Assembly (NCBI GenBank): GCA_030789695.1
Contig: CM061139.1
Span: forward strand, 198,001,641-198,065,640
Direction of reading: 5' to 3'
DNA: 64,000 nt
DNA from: Scilla litardierei
Taxonomy: Eukaryota; Streptophyta; Magnoliopsida; Asparagales; Asparagaceae
Shown: positions 23,297 to 34,401 of the stretch, piece by piece
Numbering within the stretch: the first letter of the stretch is position 1
How the letters are laid out: every line of letters begins with the position of its first letter
Translations under genes and position numbers: made by a program
The notes under the pieces: generated by a model
Databases searched by the model: none
Told to the model about the DNA's origin: nothing
What the model saw: only the letters and a program-made list of their open reading frames with translations

Positions 23297-25098
23297 TGTA
23301 ACGCCCCGCCTTCCGACGGGCGCCGCTACTTGTGAAACGAGAGGATGCAGGTCCCGCAGGTGCCAGTGAAGTCAATGTGGAGCAGTGCAAGAAGTAAGGG
23401 GACACTCTAGATCTGACAGCTACACAGTTCTAAATAAGGAAAAGACAGTAAGATAAGTAATGCAACACTGAAAAGAAAAGAGACAAGTAAAAAGCTGTAC
23501 TACTGCTGAAACGTAAAGGGAACTCGTACCTCCGCTATGTCAAGGCTCAAACTGTTCTGCTCTGGAAGTTCTGACTCCTCTGAAGTCCTATACCGAAACT
23601 CCAACTCCTCGTGCTCAGACGCCTCTAGATGATCGTGTGCTTCGTACCTGGTGGACAACAAAGGGCGCACCGCGCTCAATAGAGTAGACAATATCTAAAC
23701 AAGAGACAAGGAAGGTAAGTGTGCACAAAAGGAAGCAAGACGACCACATATATGATGGCACTACCCAAAGAAGTAACATGACTTGGTAATCCACGAGCAC
23801 GTGCCACTGAAGAGTAAGGAAGCACAAAGGACGATGTGACAGTAGCAGAAAGGGTACAGAAAAGAGAGATGACCTGACGGTTAAAATGAGTACAACTACT
23901 GTAAAGAGGGTACTAACTAAAGTGAACCAATCCTAAGCCATGACTTATGAGGGGGAGTACAATAAGTATCTGAGAGCTACCTTGACCGCGAGGGTGCGAC
24001 CCCGGGCAGAGTCCAAAAGTGTAAAGTACTGTACTGTAAGCTGCAAAACCTGTAAGAACTGTGGCGTTGTGGCCTGTGTTGGGCTCCAGGACCCATCAAG
24101 ATGGACATTCCTGTCTGCCCCCCGGACTCAGGACCCATCAGCATGATGGAGTCCCCCCTAACTCGGGGCTAGCAACCAAAAGGATTGGTTGCCGTAGATC
24201 AGGTCCCAGTCACCCACATACTCCCAATCATAAGTTTCCCCAAACCCGGTGAGTCAAGCAGAAAGTAATCATTTTATTAGTTATTAGTGTCGTGAGGCTC
24301 AATATTGATTAAACTACGTAGCCAAGTGGAATCTATTACCGTACCTGTAATAGCAACCTGTCAAGTCAAGATCCAACCTCAGGATAGTCCATCAATCATC
24401 CAGTACCAACATAGTAACGTGCCATCACAAGAACATTCCAAGGCTACGTAATTTAATAATATTACACTAGCAAGGTACTAATAAGCTTATTAAACAACAA
24501 GAGCAAGAAACTAGCAAGTGACAAGTAGCATGGATGTTCCTCATGGCAAGATATTCTAAACTGAGCAGAAAGGAAGCATCACCAACCCAAGAACAACAAG
24601 AAGACCCAAGGCAGCAATCAAAGGAAGCTATCAAACCCAACAACAATGCAAAAAGCCCAGACAAGCAAAAGGAGCCACCCAACTCAATTACCAGCAAGGG
24701 AAGCTTGAACCACAAGCAAGGGAAACCCAAACCCCAACACAAGCAAAGGAATCTAAATTGGAGTATATGGGATAAAGTCTACCTGAAACCGAAGCCGAAG
24801 AACCAAGATACTTAAGAACCGAAGCCCAGCATCTGCATAAAGCTTACAACGCAACCATCAGCAACAAGAAGCCCAAAACCTGCAATCAATATAGAAAGGA
24901 CGAAAGAAACATGCAAGCAAGTGAGAAAGAACGTGCTGATATATAAAAGAAACAATACTAACTGAATCTTGGTACGAACAAGAAACAAGAAAACAACACA
25001 ATTGCATTAAATAAAGAAGGACCAAGAGACAACCAGGATGGCGCTAGAGAGTCTAGGCCAGAGGGATCAGATTAGGGAAAGCGGGCCGGGCCATTACA
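23297..25098 (-). repeat. 3' LTR of the TR-GAG-like gypsy element
   Basis: 1802 bp, TG...CA ends, adjacent on its inner side to the polypurine tract. It matches the other LTR along its whole length, with about five differences in the first 100 bp. The two opposed ORFs near 24,467-24,815 occur in both LTRs simply because the LTRs are copies. Confidence 0.92.
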
Positions 25099-25226
25099 TT
25101 CTACCCACCTTAGAAAAAATTCTGTCCTCAGAATTCTAGAATAAGATAACATATACATATAACACAAAGGATATCCAACAACGGGCTATAACAAAATAAG
25201 ACCAGTTCAACAACTGATAATACAAG

Positions 25227-26032
25227 CTAAAAGTCGGGAGCGTCTGTCTCCATCGCCTCCATGGTGAAAGTCTGGCTCCTCTGCGGTGATGGTGGCCGTC
25301 TGGAAGGAACTCCTGCTTGCTCTCGTCGTACTCGCTCCCGCTGCAAGTACTTGTACTCTCGAGCTATGGAGAGCATCTCAGCATGCGTCGTCAACCCGAG
25401 TCCTACCAGCTTGTCGCGGATGTCGATGTACAGGCCCTGTCGAAACCTCTTGGCCCGAGCCTGAGGGGTAGACACTGCGTCCTTAGCAAACCTGAAACAC
25501 CAATTGTTAGCAAACACAAACATAAAGTATGGTTAGCAAACTTGCAACAAGTTACATACCTACTGAGTTTAGAAAACTCGGCGTCGTACTCCTCTACAGT
25601 CATGGAGCCCTGCTCCAGGTGCATGAACCGTGCCTCCAACTCCATCTGTGCCTCCGGTGAGAAGTACTGGCCGTTGAACTCCTCCTCGAATGTAGCCCAA
25701 GAGATCGGCCAGGGTAATCGGTCCTCTGCAGTAGCCCACCAGTCTCTGGCATCTCTAGTCAGCTGTAGCGTCTCCATGCAAATCCACAACGCTGGAGGTA
25801 CCTCTGCAGCCTTCAGCCTGACGGTGAGCGAACGCATTCACCCTTCTGCAGCCAAAGCATATCCTTGTCCATCAAAAACCGGCGGCCTAAGAGATCGAAA
25901 CTGCTGCACTCCTCCATCCGGCCTGGGCGCTTCACATATAGCCTGAATCAACTCTCACAAGGCCTGGTCTGAAAGCTGATATACCGTGTTGGGTTTGGCA
26001 CCACCGGACCCAGATCCTAATCCCGAAGCCAT
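25227..26032 (-). pseudogene. gag of the TR-GAG-like element, two nonsense codons and an apparent 68-bp intron
   Basis: Starting at ATG 26,032 (MASGLGSGSGG) one minus-strand frame runs through ICEAPRPDGGVQQF, PPVFDGQGYALAAEG, VPPALWICMETLQLT, DWWATAEDRLPW and VEEYDAEFSKLSR. This is a chromovirus-type gag capsid core. Two TGA codons interrupt it (after YQLSDQAL and after ALAAEG), both explainable by single transitions from CGA and TGG. After KLSR comes GTATGT...TTTCAG (25,559-25,492), and removing it joins directly to FAKDAVSTPQARAKRFRQGL, the expected continuation. The gag ends at 25,227 with no zinc knuckle or protease. Pseudogene in this copy. Confidence 0.8.
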
Positions 26033-26177
26033 GAGCGCTCTCCTGGATGGTCCAAGTCTCTCACGTATATACACGCTTGCATCCACAAAGCAAGATTGAG
26101 TCAATCGAGCATCACACTTCCTGCCTGCTCTACACTGTTCACGAGGCGATTGCGCAGACCTGCATGGGCCACCACTT

Positions 26178-27979
26178 TGTAACACCCCGCCTCCCGACGG
26201 GCGCCACTACTTGTGAAACGAGAGGATGCAGGTCTCGCAGGTGCCAGTGAAGTCAATGTGGAGCAGTGCAGGAAGTAAGGGGACACTCTAGATCTGACAG
26301 CTACACAGTTCTAAATAAGGAAAAGACAGTAAGATAAGTAACGCAACACTAAAAAGAAAAGAGACAAGTAAAAAGCTGTACTACTGCTGAAACGTAAAGG
26401 GAACTCATACCTCCGCTATGTCAAGGCTCAAACTGTTCTGCTCTGGAAGTTCTGACTCCTCTCAAGTCCTATACCGAAGCTCCAACTCCTCGTGCTCAGA
26501 CGCCTCTGGATGATCGTGTGCTTCGTACCCGGTGGACAACAAAGGGCGCACCGCGCTCAATAGAGTAGACAATATCTAAACAAGAGACAAGGAAGGTAAG
26601 TGTGCACAAAAGGAAGCAAGACGACCACAGATATGATGGCACTACCCAAAGAAGTAACCTAACCTGGTAATCCACGAGCATGCGCCACTGAAGAGTAAGG
26701 AAGCACAAAGGACGATGTGACGGTAGCAGAAAGGGTACAGAAAAGAGAGATGTCCTGACGGTTAAAATGAGTACAACTACTGTAAAGAGGGTACTAACTA
26801 AAGTGAACCAATCTTAAGCCGTGACTTATGAGGGGGAGTACAATAAGTATCTGAGAGCTACCTTGACCGCGAGGGTGTGACCCCGGGCAAAGTCCAAAAG
26901 TGTAAAGTACTGTACTGTAAGCTGTAAAACCTGTAAGAACTGTGGCACTGTGGCCTGTGGTGGGGCTCCAGGACCCATCAAGATGGCCGTCCCTGTCTGC
27001 CCCCGGACTCAGGACCCATCAGCATGATGGAGTCCCCACTAACTCGGGGCTAGCAACCAAAAGGATTGGTTGCCGTAGATCAGGTCCCAGTCACCCACAT
27101 ACTCCCCAATCATAAGTTTCCCCAAACCCGGTGAGTCAAGCAGAAAGTAATCATTTTATTAGTTATTAGTGTCGTGAGGCTCAATATTGATTAAACTACG
27201 TAGCCAAGGGGAATCTATTACCGTACCGGTAATAGCAACCTGTCACGTCAAGATCCAACCTCAGGATAGTCCATCAATCATCCAGTACCAACATAGTAAC
27301 GTGTCATCACAAGAACATCCCAAGGCTACGCAATTTAATAATATTACACTAGCAAGGTACTAATAAGCTTATTAAACAACAAGAGCAAGAAACTAGCAAG
27401 TGACAAGTAGCATGGATGTTCCTCATGGCAAGATATTCCAAACTGAGTAGAAAGGAAGCATCACCAACCCAAGAACAACAAGAAGACCCAAGGCAGCAAT
27501 CAAAGGAAGCTATCAAACCCAACAACAATGCAAAAAGCCCAGACAAGCAAAAGGAGCCACCCAACTCAATTACCAGCAAGGGAAGCTTGAACCACAAGCA
27601 AGGGAAACCCAAACCCCAACATAAGCAAAGGAATCTAAATTGGAGTATAGGGGATAAAGTCTACCTGAAACCGAAGCCGAAGAACCAAGATACTTAAGAA
27701 CCAAAGCCCAGCATCTGCATAAAGCTTACGCCGCAACCATCAGCAACAAGAAGCCCAAAACCTGCAATCAATATAGAAAGGACGAAAGAAACCTGCAAGC
27801 AAGTGAGAAAGAACGTGCTGATATATAAAAGAAACAATACTAACTGAATCTTGGTACGAACAAGAAACAAGAAAACAACACAATTGCATTAAATAAAGAA
27901 GGACCAAGAGACAACCCGGATGGCGCTAGAGAGTCTAGGCCAGAGGGATCAAATTGGGGAAGCGGGCCGTGCCATTACA
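26178..27979 (-). repeat. 5' LTR of the TR-GAG-like gypsy element
   Basis: 1802 bp. On the minus strand it ends GGGTGTTACA at 26,178, three bases before TGGTGGCCCATGCAGG, the primer-site candidate. It is collinear with the 3' LTR. The outer end abuts the TGTTA target duplication at 27,980. Confidence 0.92.
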
Positions 27980-28055
27980 TGTTAGCAGCAGGGACGTGTG
28001 ATTTGACAATTTTCTGGTTGTCAGTAAATTTGTCCGGCAAGAGATGGACAGTGTT

Positions 28056-29555
28056 TTAGATATGGAGAATCTTCAGGACCTCCTCCTCGCACTGGCTTGT
28101 GGACGGATCAAAGTGACTTAGTGTCTTTGTATTCCAAGTGATACCGTCTGAAGCTTCAGGCTTCTTGGTTTGTGAGCCTAGTCTTAGAAATGATGTTTCA
28201 TCAAATTCACAGTCTTCTAGACGTGCCTTAAAAACATCTCCCGTAAGGGGTTCTAGGAATCTTATTATGGAGGGCATGTCAAACCCAACATAAATGCCTA
28301 AGCAACGTTGTGGACCCATCTTTGTCCTTTGTGGTGGTGATATGGGGACGTATACTGGACAACCAAATATTCTCAAGTGTGAGACAATTGGTGGGGCTCC
28401 AAGTGCTAATTGCATAGAAGAAGATGACTGACCTCCAGAAGGTCTTAATTTTATTAAGGATGCATCATGCAATATTGCATGACCCCATGCATTCACTGGT
28501 AACTGGGATTGAAGTAATAATGGACGAGCAATCCATTGCAGTCTCTTAATTAGAGATTCTGCTAACCCGTTTTGGGTGTGAACATGCGCTACAGGATGTT
28601 CGACTTCAATGCCATGTTCTTGGCAATAGTCTAGGAAAACTTGTGATATAAACTCCCCTGCATTGTCTAGACGAAGTTTCTTTATCTGGTAGTCGGGGAA
28701 ATGGGCCCGCAACCTGATTATCTGAGCTAAAAGCTTAGACAGTGCTAAGTTACGGGTGGACAGTAGACACACATGTGAACACTTAGTAGATGCGTCTATC
28801 AGGACCCTAAAGTACCTGAACGGACCACTTGATGGGTGTATATGCCCACAAATGTCTCCGTGGATTCTTTCCAGAAAGCTTGGAGACTCCAAGTCCACTT
28901 TCAGTGGAGAGGATCTCGTAATTAGTTTACCCTTGTAACATGGTGGACATGGGAATTTACCTTTTCGGCGAATCTTCGGGTTCTTCAAATTTATACCCCT
29001 TGAGCTTTTTATGATGCGGTACATCATAACAAATCCAGGGTGTCCCAGTCTACTATGCCAGAGTTGGAATTCTGGTGTTTGGGGGCACTGCAGGTGCTCT
29101 GTCATTAATGTTTCTGGAGATTGAATACTTGTTTGGTAGAGTCCCGAGGGGAGTCCCTTGAAACGTTCCACAATGGTTTTTGTACCATTTGTAAGAGACA
29201 TTACGTGCAAGTATTCTTTTTCATTTTCCTCGACCGTCTCTAAGTGATACCCGTTTAAACGGATATCTTTAAAGCTTAGGAGGTTTCTGATTGATTTATG
29301 GGAGTATAACGCATTCCTAAGTTCGATGAGTGTGTGACTGGGGAGCAATATGATTACTTCCCCTGATCCTTCAATTATATCAGCTGGTCCTGAGATTGTT
29401 CTCAATGGACCAGAATAGCTATTGATGCTCGTAAAGTAGTCTTTACTTTGAAGGATTGAGTGCGTTGATGCACTGGCCACTAGGTATATGGATTCCATAT
29501 CTACATAAGAAAGACATTCAAGTAATAAATAATACGAAAAAGAAACTACTTCCAT
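28056..29555 (-). pseudogene. copia protease-integrase ORF, 499 codons, protease catalytic Asp lost
   Basis: A long open minus-strand frame. Residues 24-40 are the retropepsin site, but the usual ADSATTH-type block reads VASASTHSIL, so the catalytic Asp is Ala. Then comes the integrase zinc finger (LWHSRLGHPG ... FPCPPCYKGK) and the DDE core: first Asp in HGDICGHI, second in LRLDNAGEF, Glu in NGLAESLIKRLQ, then WGHAILHDASLIKLRP and RIFGCPVYVPI. Integrase residues look intact. The frame ends at 28,056, just before the gypsy insertion at 27,979. It is upstream of RT in the same element. Confidence 0.85.
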
Positions 29556-29618
29556 TTATATTAAGATACTGAATAGTTTGACATGGAATTGGGAAAAAAC
29601 ATAAAGCAAGATACATTG

Positions 29619-30670
29619 CTAGCAAATAAAATTGTTTATGGTCCATGACTCAAGAGTGTCGTCTCCCATGGAATCTTCTAGATTCCATGTGGTCTCTGGT
29701 AACGCTGCACTTTCTATCAGGTTTGTCTCAGCGTGAGGCTTGAGACTTGCCTGGTAGAGGTCCTGTAGGTGTTTGGGAATGCGGCAGATTTTGGACCAAT
29801 GTCCAGTCATTCCACATTTAGAGCACTTATCCTCCCAATCTTTCTTGGGAGTACCACCTTTGTTGGGCGTCCACATTTGCTTCTTTGCCGCGAACTTCTG
29901 GTTCTGGGGAGGAGCTTGAGGAGTGGCCTTTTTCCGCTGCTTCTGTTCTTTCCATTTCTGGAACTTAGCCTTCTTATCCATCTCTTCTTCTAGGAAGACT
30001 GGAAATGCGCCTCTACAGGAGGTGGCGGTGGAGCGGAGCCAGGAGGGCGCAGGTTGTGAGTGGTAACCAACAAAACTCTGTTCTGTTCAGCCATTAGGAG
30101 GCATGAGAGCATATCAGAGTACTTAGTGAACTTCCTCTCACGGTACTGTTGCATGAGGATCATGTCCTTCTCGTGAAAAGACGTGAACGTCTTCTCCAGC
30201 AACATTTTCTCAGTCACATTCTCACCACACAACTTCAGGCGTGAGGTGATATGGAATAGTGCTGAGTTGTACTCCGCTACGGATTTGTAATCCTGTATGC
30301 GGATGTGAGTCCACTCGTACTGTACACGAGAGAGTATGACATCCCTTTGATGTCTGTACCTCTCCTCAAGTGAGTCCCACAGTTCATAAGGATCCTCTAC
30401 AGTAAGATACTCGCCCTTCAGGGTCGAGTCTAAATGTTTCATGATATAAATAATGGCTTTCGCCTTAAGTATATCGGAAACTTCTGCTGTATTATGGACT
30501 TCTTTAGAAGCATCCTTTTCAGCTGCGGTAGTATTTATTGTTGCCTTTTCAGTGGGTGTTAGACTGAACCCATGAGAACGCAGGTGGAACTTCAGGTCCA
30601 ACTGCCAACTCAAGTAGTTCAACCCATCAGCCTTTAGGACCAAAAAATCGACATTCGCAAGTCTGGCCAT
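29619..30670 (-). pseudogene. copia gag with zinc knuckle, frameshifted
   Basis: Minus-strand gag starts MARLANVDFLVLKADG at 30,670 and runs to 29,990. It shows the copia gag blocks YLSWQLDLKFHLRSHGF, YELWDSLEERYRHQRDVIL and the LMAEQNR helix. A frameshift near 30,005 ends this frame. The next ORF (29,981-29,619) carries the nucleocapsid with a CCHC knuckle, CSKCGMTGHWSKIC. The two pieces were one gag originally. Adjacent protease-integrase follows at 29,555. Confidence 0.85.
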
Positions 30671-30679
30671 TTAAATAAT

Positions 30680-31552
30680 CTAGTAACATAAACAAAAGAT
30701 AGCAGGGATTATTTAACTATTTAAATTAAACATCCACGCATGCGATCTTGCAACATTTTAAATAGCATGAATTATTTAAAACTAAACATCCACGCATGCA
30801 TTTTCATTTTAACATTAAAATAGCATGAGTTATTTAACTATTTAAAGTAAACATCGACGTATTTAATGTATAGTCAATAAAAATAAATTAGAACTATGCG
30901 GATCAGCCAGCCGACATTAACAGGAATAGAGAGTCCGAAATTACATCACATTAACCAAAAAGTACATGAAAAAATAAAGACAACTCGGGAACTTCTGAGA
31001 GAAGCCCCTTTTCCTTTATGCAAGCGCCTTCAGCTCCTTGGGGTGGTCCTTCAGCTTCTGTTTACATGTATAACCTCACTTACAAATTTCTCTCAAAAAG
31101 AAAAATTGCAGAAAAGTGAAAATGTCGGAAACCTGGCTGATCCCTAAAATCATACTCTATTAGCACATCCACGTAGATATTATATAAAATATACAACCAC
31201 GCCGAGAATTATATCACATGCGTATAAAGATTAATAAATAATCTAAAAAGAAAGTGACATGCTAAAAAATGATTTTGAAAACTTTTGATCTTGATCCATT
31301 TTATTTATATTTATTTTTCCGCTTTAACCCTATCACAAAATTAAAATTTCTTTAATTATTGGGCTTTTGATGCCAGAAATAAAAAAAGAAAAATTATGTG
31401 TAAGTGTGCTAATTTTCAGGCTTTTGGGCCATGAAAACAACCCACTAGGGTTAATTGGACCTCCCCTAAAAAAATTTGGCCCGTTAAGGGCTAGGGTTTC
31501 GAAAAACCCTGGGGGGCCGCGGCGGCCGCCGCGACGGCTGGCCGCGCCAAGG
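30680..31552 (-). other. copia 5' untranslated leader, left part
   Basis: Upstream of the copia gag ATG. AT-rich, with three spaced copies of an AAACATC(C/G)ACG block (30,727, 30,783 and 30,848). No gene supported. The GC content rises sharply at about 31,500 just before the hAT insertion. Confidence 0.45.
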
Positions 31553-32023
31553 GGCGCGGCTCAAGGTGTCCAAATGGCCCGCGGGCCCGAGGCCCGGCCC
31601 GTCCGGCCCGGTCAACGGGCCGGCCCGGCCCGGGCCCGGCGCCGTTGACCGGGCCACGGGCCTGGCCCGGCCCGGCGCCCGGGCCGGAAGCCCGGCGCCG
31701 TTGACCGGGCCACGGGCCTGGCCCGGCCCGGCGCCCGGGCCGGGCTTCCGGCTGCCCAGCCGGCCCGGCCCGGCAGCGGGCCCGGGCTTGGCCCGGGCGC
31801 AGAAGTCAGCGGGCCGGGCCGGCCCGGCCCGGCCCGCAAGCAACGGTCTTATGACCGTTGCTGTTTTTTTATTTTTTTTATTTTTTTTAAATTCATTTAA
31901 GTGGCAGATTTTTTTGGGGGGGTTTTGGTAATTATGTTGGCTTTTGACCAAAAATACCCCTCCCAACGATCATAAACGGCTATTTAGGAGGGGTATTTTG
32001 GGTATTTTACACCGAAAAATCCC

Positions 32024-32031
32024 TATAAATA
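32024..32031 (+). promoter_or_regulatory. TATA box within the hAT element
   Basis: CCCTATAAATATCACC at 32,021-32,036, followed by a TC-rich leader (CTCTCAAACTCTC repeats) and then the ATG at 32,275. This is the promoter arrangement of Ac-like hAT elements. Confidence 0.55.
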
Positions 32032-32274
32032 TCACCCCACCCCTCTCATTTTTTTCACAATTCTCATACTCTCAAATTCTCAAACTCTCTCAAACTCTCT
32101 TAAACTCTCTCATACGTTCAACTGTTCAAGATTTCGCAAGATTCGCGGCCCAAATCGAGCAAGCAAGATCAAGATTCGCGGCCCAAATCGTTATTGCGCT
32201 CATCTTCCTCCGCTTTCAGCATCATCTCAGTTCAATCCGCTGTCAACAAATCAGGTTCCTAAATTTTTAGAATA

Positions 32275-32463
32275 ATGTCAGGACCAAACCGTAGGGGCCG
32301 GTCGCATACTTTCTACCTCAACACTGAGGAGGAAGATAACTTTGCCATGATGAGGGATAACATCCCAGAAACCCAAAATTATGACCATTTGGAAATGTCC
32401 CAAAATGAACGTACTGAATCGTTTCAGTACCCTAATAGTTTAATATTTTTAAAATATTTTTAA
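32275..32463 (+). pseudogene. N-terminal remnant of a hAT transposase gene
   Basis: A 62-codon ORF starting MSGPNRRGRSHTFYLNTEEE, downstream of a TATA box and TC-rich leader. It runs into AT-rich sequence (repeated AAATATTTTTAAGATTTTT) and stops. No BED zinc finger, catalytic core or dimerisation domain follows before the right arm, so the transposase was deleted. Identification rests on position in a hAT element and general character, not on a conserved domain. Confidence 0.4.
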
Positions 32464-32730
32464 GATTTTTTAAATATTTTTAAGATTTTTTTTACCAATT
32501 TTCAGAATTTTTAAAATTTTTTTAATTTTTTTTTATAAAAGGGGTGGCCCACGGCCCGGCCCGGCCCGGCCCGGCCCGGGCCCGGGCTAGGCCGGGCCGC
32601 GGGCCGGGCTTCCGCCCCCCCCCCCCCCCCCCCCCGGCCCCCTCCGGGCCGGCCCGGCCCGGAGCCCGGCCAAAGCCCGGCCGGGCCCGGGCCGGGCCGG
32701 GCCGGCCCGTTGGACACCTTGAGGCGCGGC

Positions 32731-33160
32731 CGTGGCGGTGGCTGGCCATAGCCTGTGGCCGCGGCCGCGGCTTGTATGCCGCCGCCAGCGTTGCGCCCTT
32801 TGGGCGTGCTGTGTATGGATCAAGGGGGGTTAAAAACGGATTTTTCAGACATTCAGATCTTTAAAAGGACGATTTTTATTGTTTATAGACATGCAGATCT
32901 AAATAAAAATGCGATTTTTACCGTGTTTTCAAACTATTTGATCTAAAAACATGCAGATCTACTGGAAAAGCAAATTTAGATCTAAAAGTTTTGAGGATTT
33001 ACCTCTAGATTCGACAAGGGAATCTAGACGACGGTTGATGAAGGATGCCCTTTTCGCTCCCCGTTGAGAAGAATACGATTTTCTTAAAACTGAGCGTTTG
33101 ATGGATCTCCTTCCTTGAGCGTCGTCGCCTTTTCCTACGAGCATGATCGTGCTGATAACG
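32731..33160 (-). other. copia 5' leader, PBS side
   Basis: Continues the copia leader from the hAT element to the 5' LTR. The minus strand just after the LTR reads CGTTATCAGCACGATCATG, the primer-binding region. Three near-copies of an ACATGCAGATCT-type block occur at about 32,847, 32,890 and 32,950. No gene. Confidence 0.5.
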
Positions 33161-33410
33161 TGTTGTGAAGGGAAAAGTAGAGTAATAGGTGTAGGGGGTT
33201 AAGAGCCCACCTACCCTCATATATATAGCTTTCAATAATGGGCCAGTTACCCAATGGACCTCATGGGCCTATTCATAACACTTTCATACTACAAACATAA
33301 AAATATTTAATGAGTCCTTAATTTTACCCAGCTTACTTTGCAACTCATTTTTTTCATTCATTGGAAAGTAGTAAAGAACCCTCGACCACACACAATATGA
33401 GGGATGACAC

Positions 33411-34385
33411 TAGGGGTGTGCACGGGTACAGGGTACCCAGATACCCGATTGGAACCTACTCGAACGTGTAGATTCTAGGTAGATATCCATTAGTTTCTGG
33501 TAGAAAAATTAGGAACCGGTTCGAATCGGGTCCGGGTTCGGTTTCCATCTATGAGGAACGGGTACCCGGACCTGTAACCGATATCCGGACCCGATAACTT
33601 TAGAACCTGGCTTAATAAAAGTCTTGGGGTGTGCGGGTCCGTTACGTCAGTATAAAAAAAGTAAAAAACATGCACCAAATACTAATGTAAGAATGATGCA
33701 GAATTGAATGGCCTTAAGTACAGTACAAACTCCAAAGAACTGTGGTTTTCATCAGCCAACTACATTAACTATCCTTAAGAGTGAGGTCAAATTAATAATA
33801 AGACCACCAATAAATATTAAGAAAATGTTTATTATTGCATCATTAAACAGTATCATGTAAAGTTCCAAAAGCAAAATAAGTATTTAAAAACATAAAATAT
33901 TTAGCAAATCTCAGGTTCAAAATAAGTGTGCCATGCAGCTGTCAGTGACTCAGTAATTTGAGAACACTGAGACACTGTTTTTTTCCTCTCATTTTTTGTT
34001 GCATTCATTTGCCCCGTTCTCATCCTCCTCCCTCTCTCACTCTCACTCTCAGAGGCAATGACATGTGTCCTTGTGCTGCAAAATACATCTAGAAGACCAA
34101 ACAGGAGGAGGATTGGATCATAACTAGCTCAGGTATTTGAATCCTTCGAAAATTTCTTAGCTTTCTTGAATCTTTGTTCTTGATGATCTACAACAGAAAT
34201 GCATCACAAATTAGAGTTTTTTTACAAGGTACTCGGAACCTACCCGGAACCATAGGTTCCTGGTAGGTTCCGGGTATAGGGTCCAACCAGATAGGATCCG
34301 GGTCCAAATTTTAGGAACCGGTGCCTTACCAGGTAGGGTCCGGATAACATAAAAAACACAGTGTACCTGGACCCGCACACACCTA
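33411..34385. mobile_element. Non-autonomous hAT-type element, 975 bp
   Basis: Left end TAGGGGTGTGCACGGGT and right end ACCCGCACACACCTA are inverted repeats. Flanks are GATGACAC (33,403-33,410) and GATGTCAC (34,386-34,393), an 8-bp duplication with one mismatch. Subterminal regions are built from GGGTACCCGG/GGAACCGG-like units on both arms. The AT-rich middle has no transposase; ORFs are short and arm-derived. It lies between the copia LTR and the transporter promoter region. Confidence 0.87.
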
Positions 34386-34401
34386 GATGTCACATATGTC
34401 G

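Larger units (their letters stand above)
23297..27979 (-). mobile_element. Non-autonomous gag-only Ty3/gypsy element (TR-GAG-like), 4683 bp
   Basis: Two LTRs of exactly 1802 bp each (23,297-25,098 and 26,178-27,979) flank a 1079-bp interior. Perfect 5-bp target duplications TGTTA lie at 23,292-23,296 and 27,980-27,984. The insertion splits the copia pol between integrase and RT. On the minus strand the LTR starts TGTAATGGC and ends GGCGTTACA, the PBS region reads AAGTGGTGGCCCATGCAGG, and the polypurine tract is CTAAGGTGGGTAGAA beside 25,099. LTRs differ by only a few percent. The interior carries gag and no pol, so any movement needs enzymes from another element. Confidence 0.92.
31561..32722 (+). 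mobile_element. GC-rich non-autonomous hAT element, 1162 bp
   Basis: Ends TCAAGGTGTCCAAATGG and CCGTTGGACACCTTGA are inverted repeats, and identical 8-mers GGCGCGGC flank it (31,553-31,560 and 32,723-32,730). Both arms consist almost entirely of GGCCCGG-type repeats; the right arm includes a 21-C run (32,615-32,635). The interior is AT-rich and retains a TATA box and the first coding segment of a transposase-like gene (next entries), so it is an internal-deletion derivative of an autonomous hAT. It sits in the leader of the copia element. Confidence 0.92.
20883..33280 (-). mobile_element. Degenerate Ty1/copia element with 120-bp LTRs, carrying two nested insertions
   Basis: Two 120-bp LTRs (3' copy 20,883-21,002; 5' copy 33,161-33,280) share TGTTGTGAAGG and TTCATAACA ends and differ at roughly eight positions. 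On the minus strand the 5' LTR is followed by CGTTATCAGCACGA, a TATCAG-type primer site, and the 3' LTR is preceded by the polypurine AAGGGGAAG at 21,003-21,011. Gag, protease-integrase and RT-RNase H follow in copia order. A gypsy element (23,297-27,979) interrupts pol, and a hAT element (31,561-32,722) sits in the leader. Flanking 5-mers (AGTTC and CTTTC) do not match well. Short LTRs fit Ale/Retrofit-like lineages, which is inference. Confidence 0.85.

Noticed and set aside
24467..24815. Overlapping 91-codon and 93-codon ORFs, repeated at 27,349-27,697
   Set aside because: They lie inside the two LTRs of one element, so their conservation reflects LTR duplication. No domain, and both strands are open at once.
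25317..25946. 209-codon plus-strand ORF
   Set aside because: Antisense to the gag of the TR-GAG-like element; no own domain.
31484..31966. 160-codon ORF rich in Ala, Gly, Pro and Arg, and several others in the same stretch
   Set aside because: Produced by GGCCCGG repeats of the hAT arm, which leave all frames open. No protein family.
32511..32864. Overlapping Pro/Arg/Gly ORFs on both strands
   Set aside because: Same cause: low-complexity GC-rich right arm of the hAT element.
20878..33285. Target-site duplication for the short-LTR copia element
   Set aside because: Flanking 5-mers AGTTC and CTTTC agree at only three positions, so no duplication is claimed.
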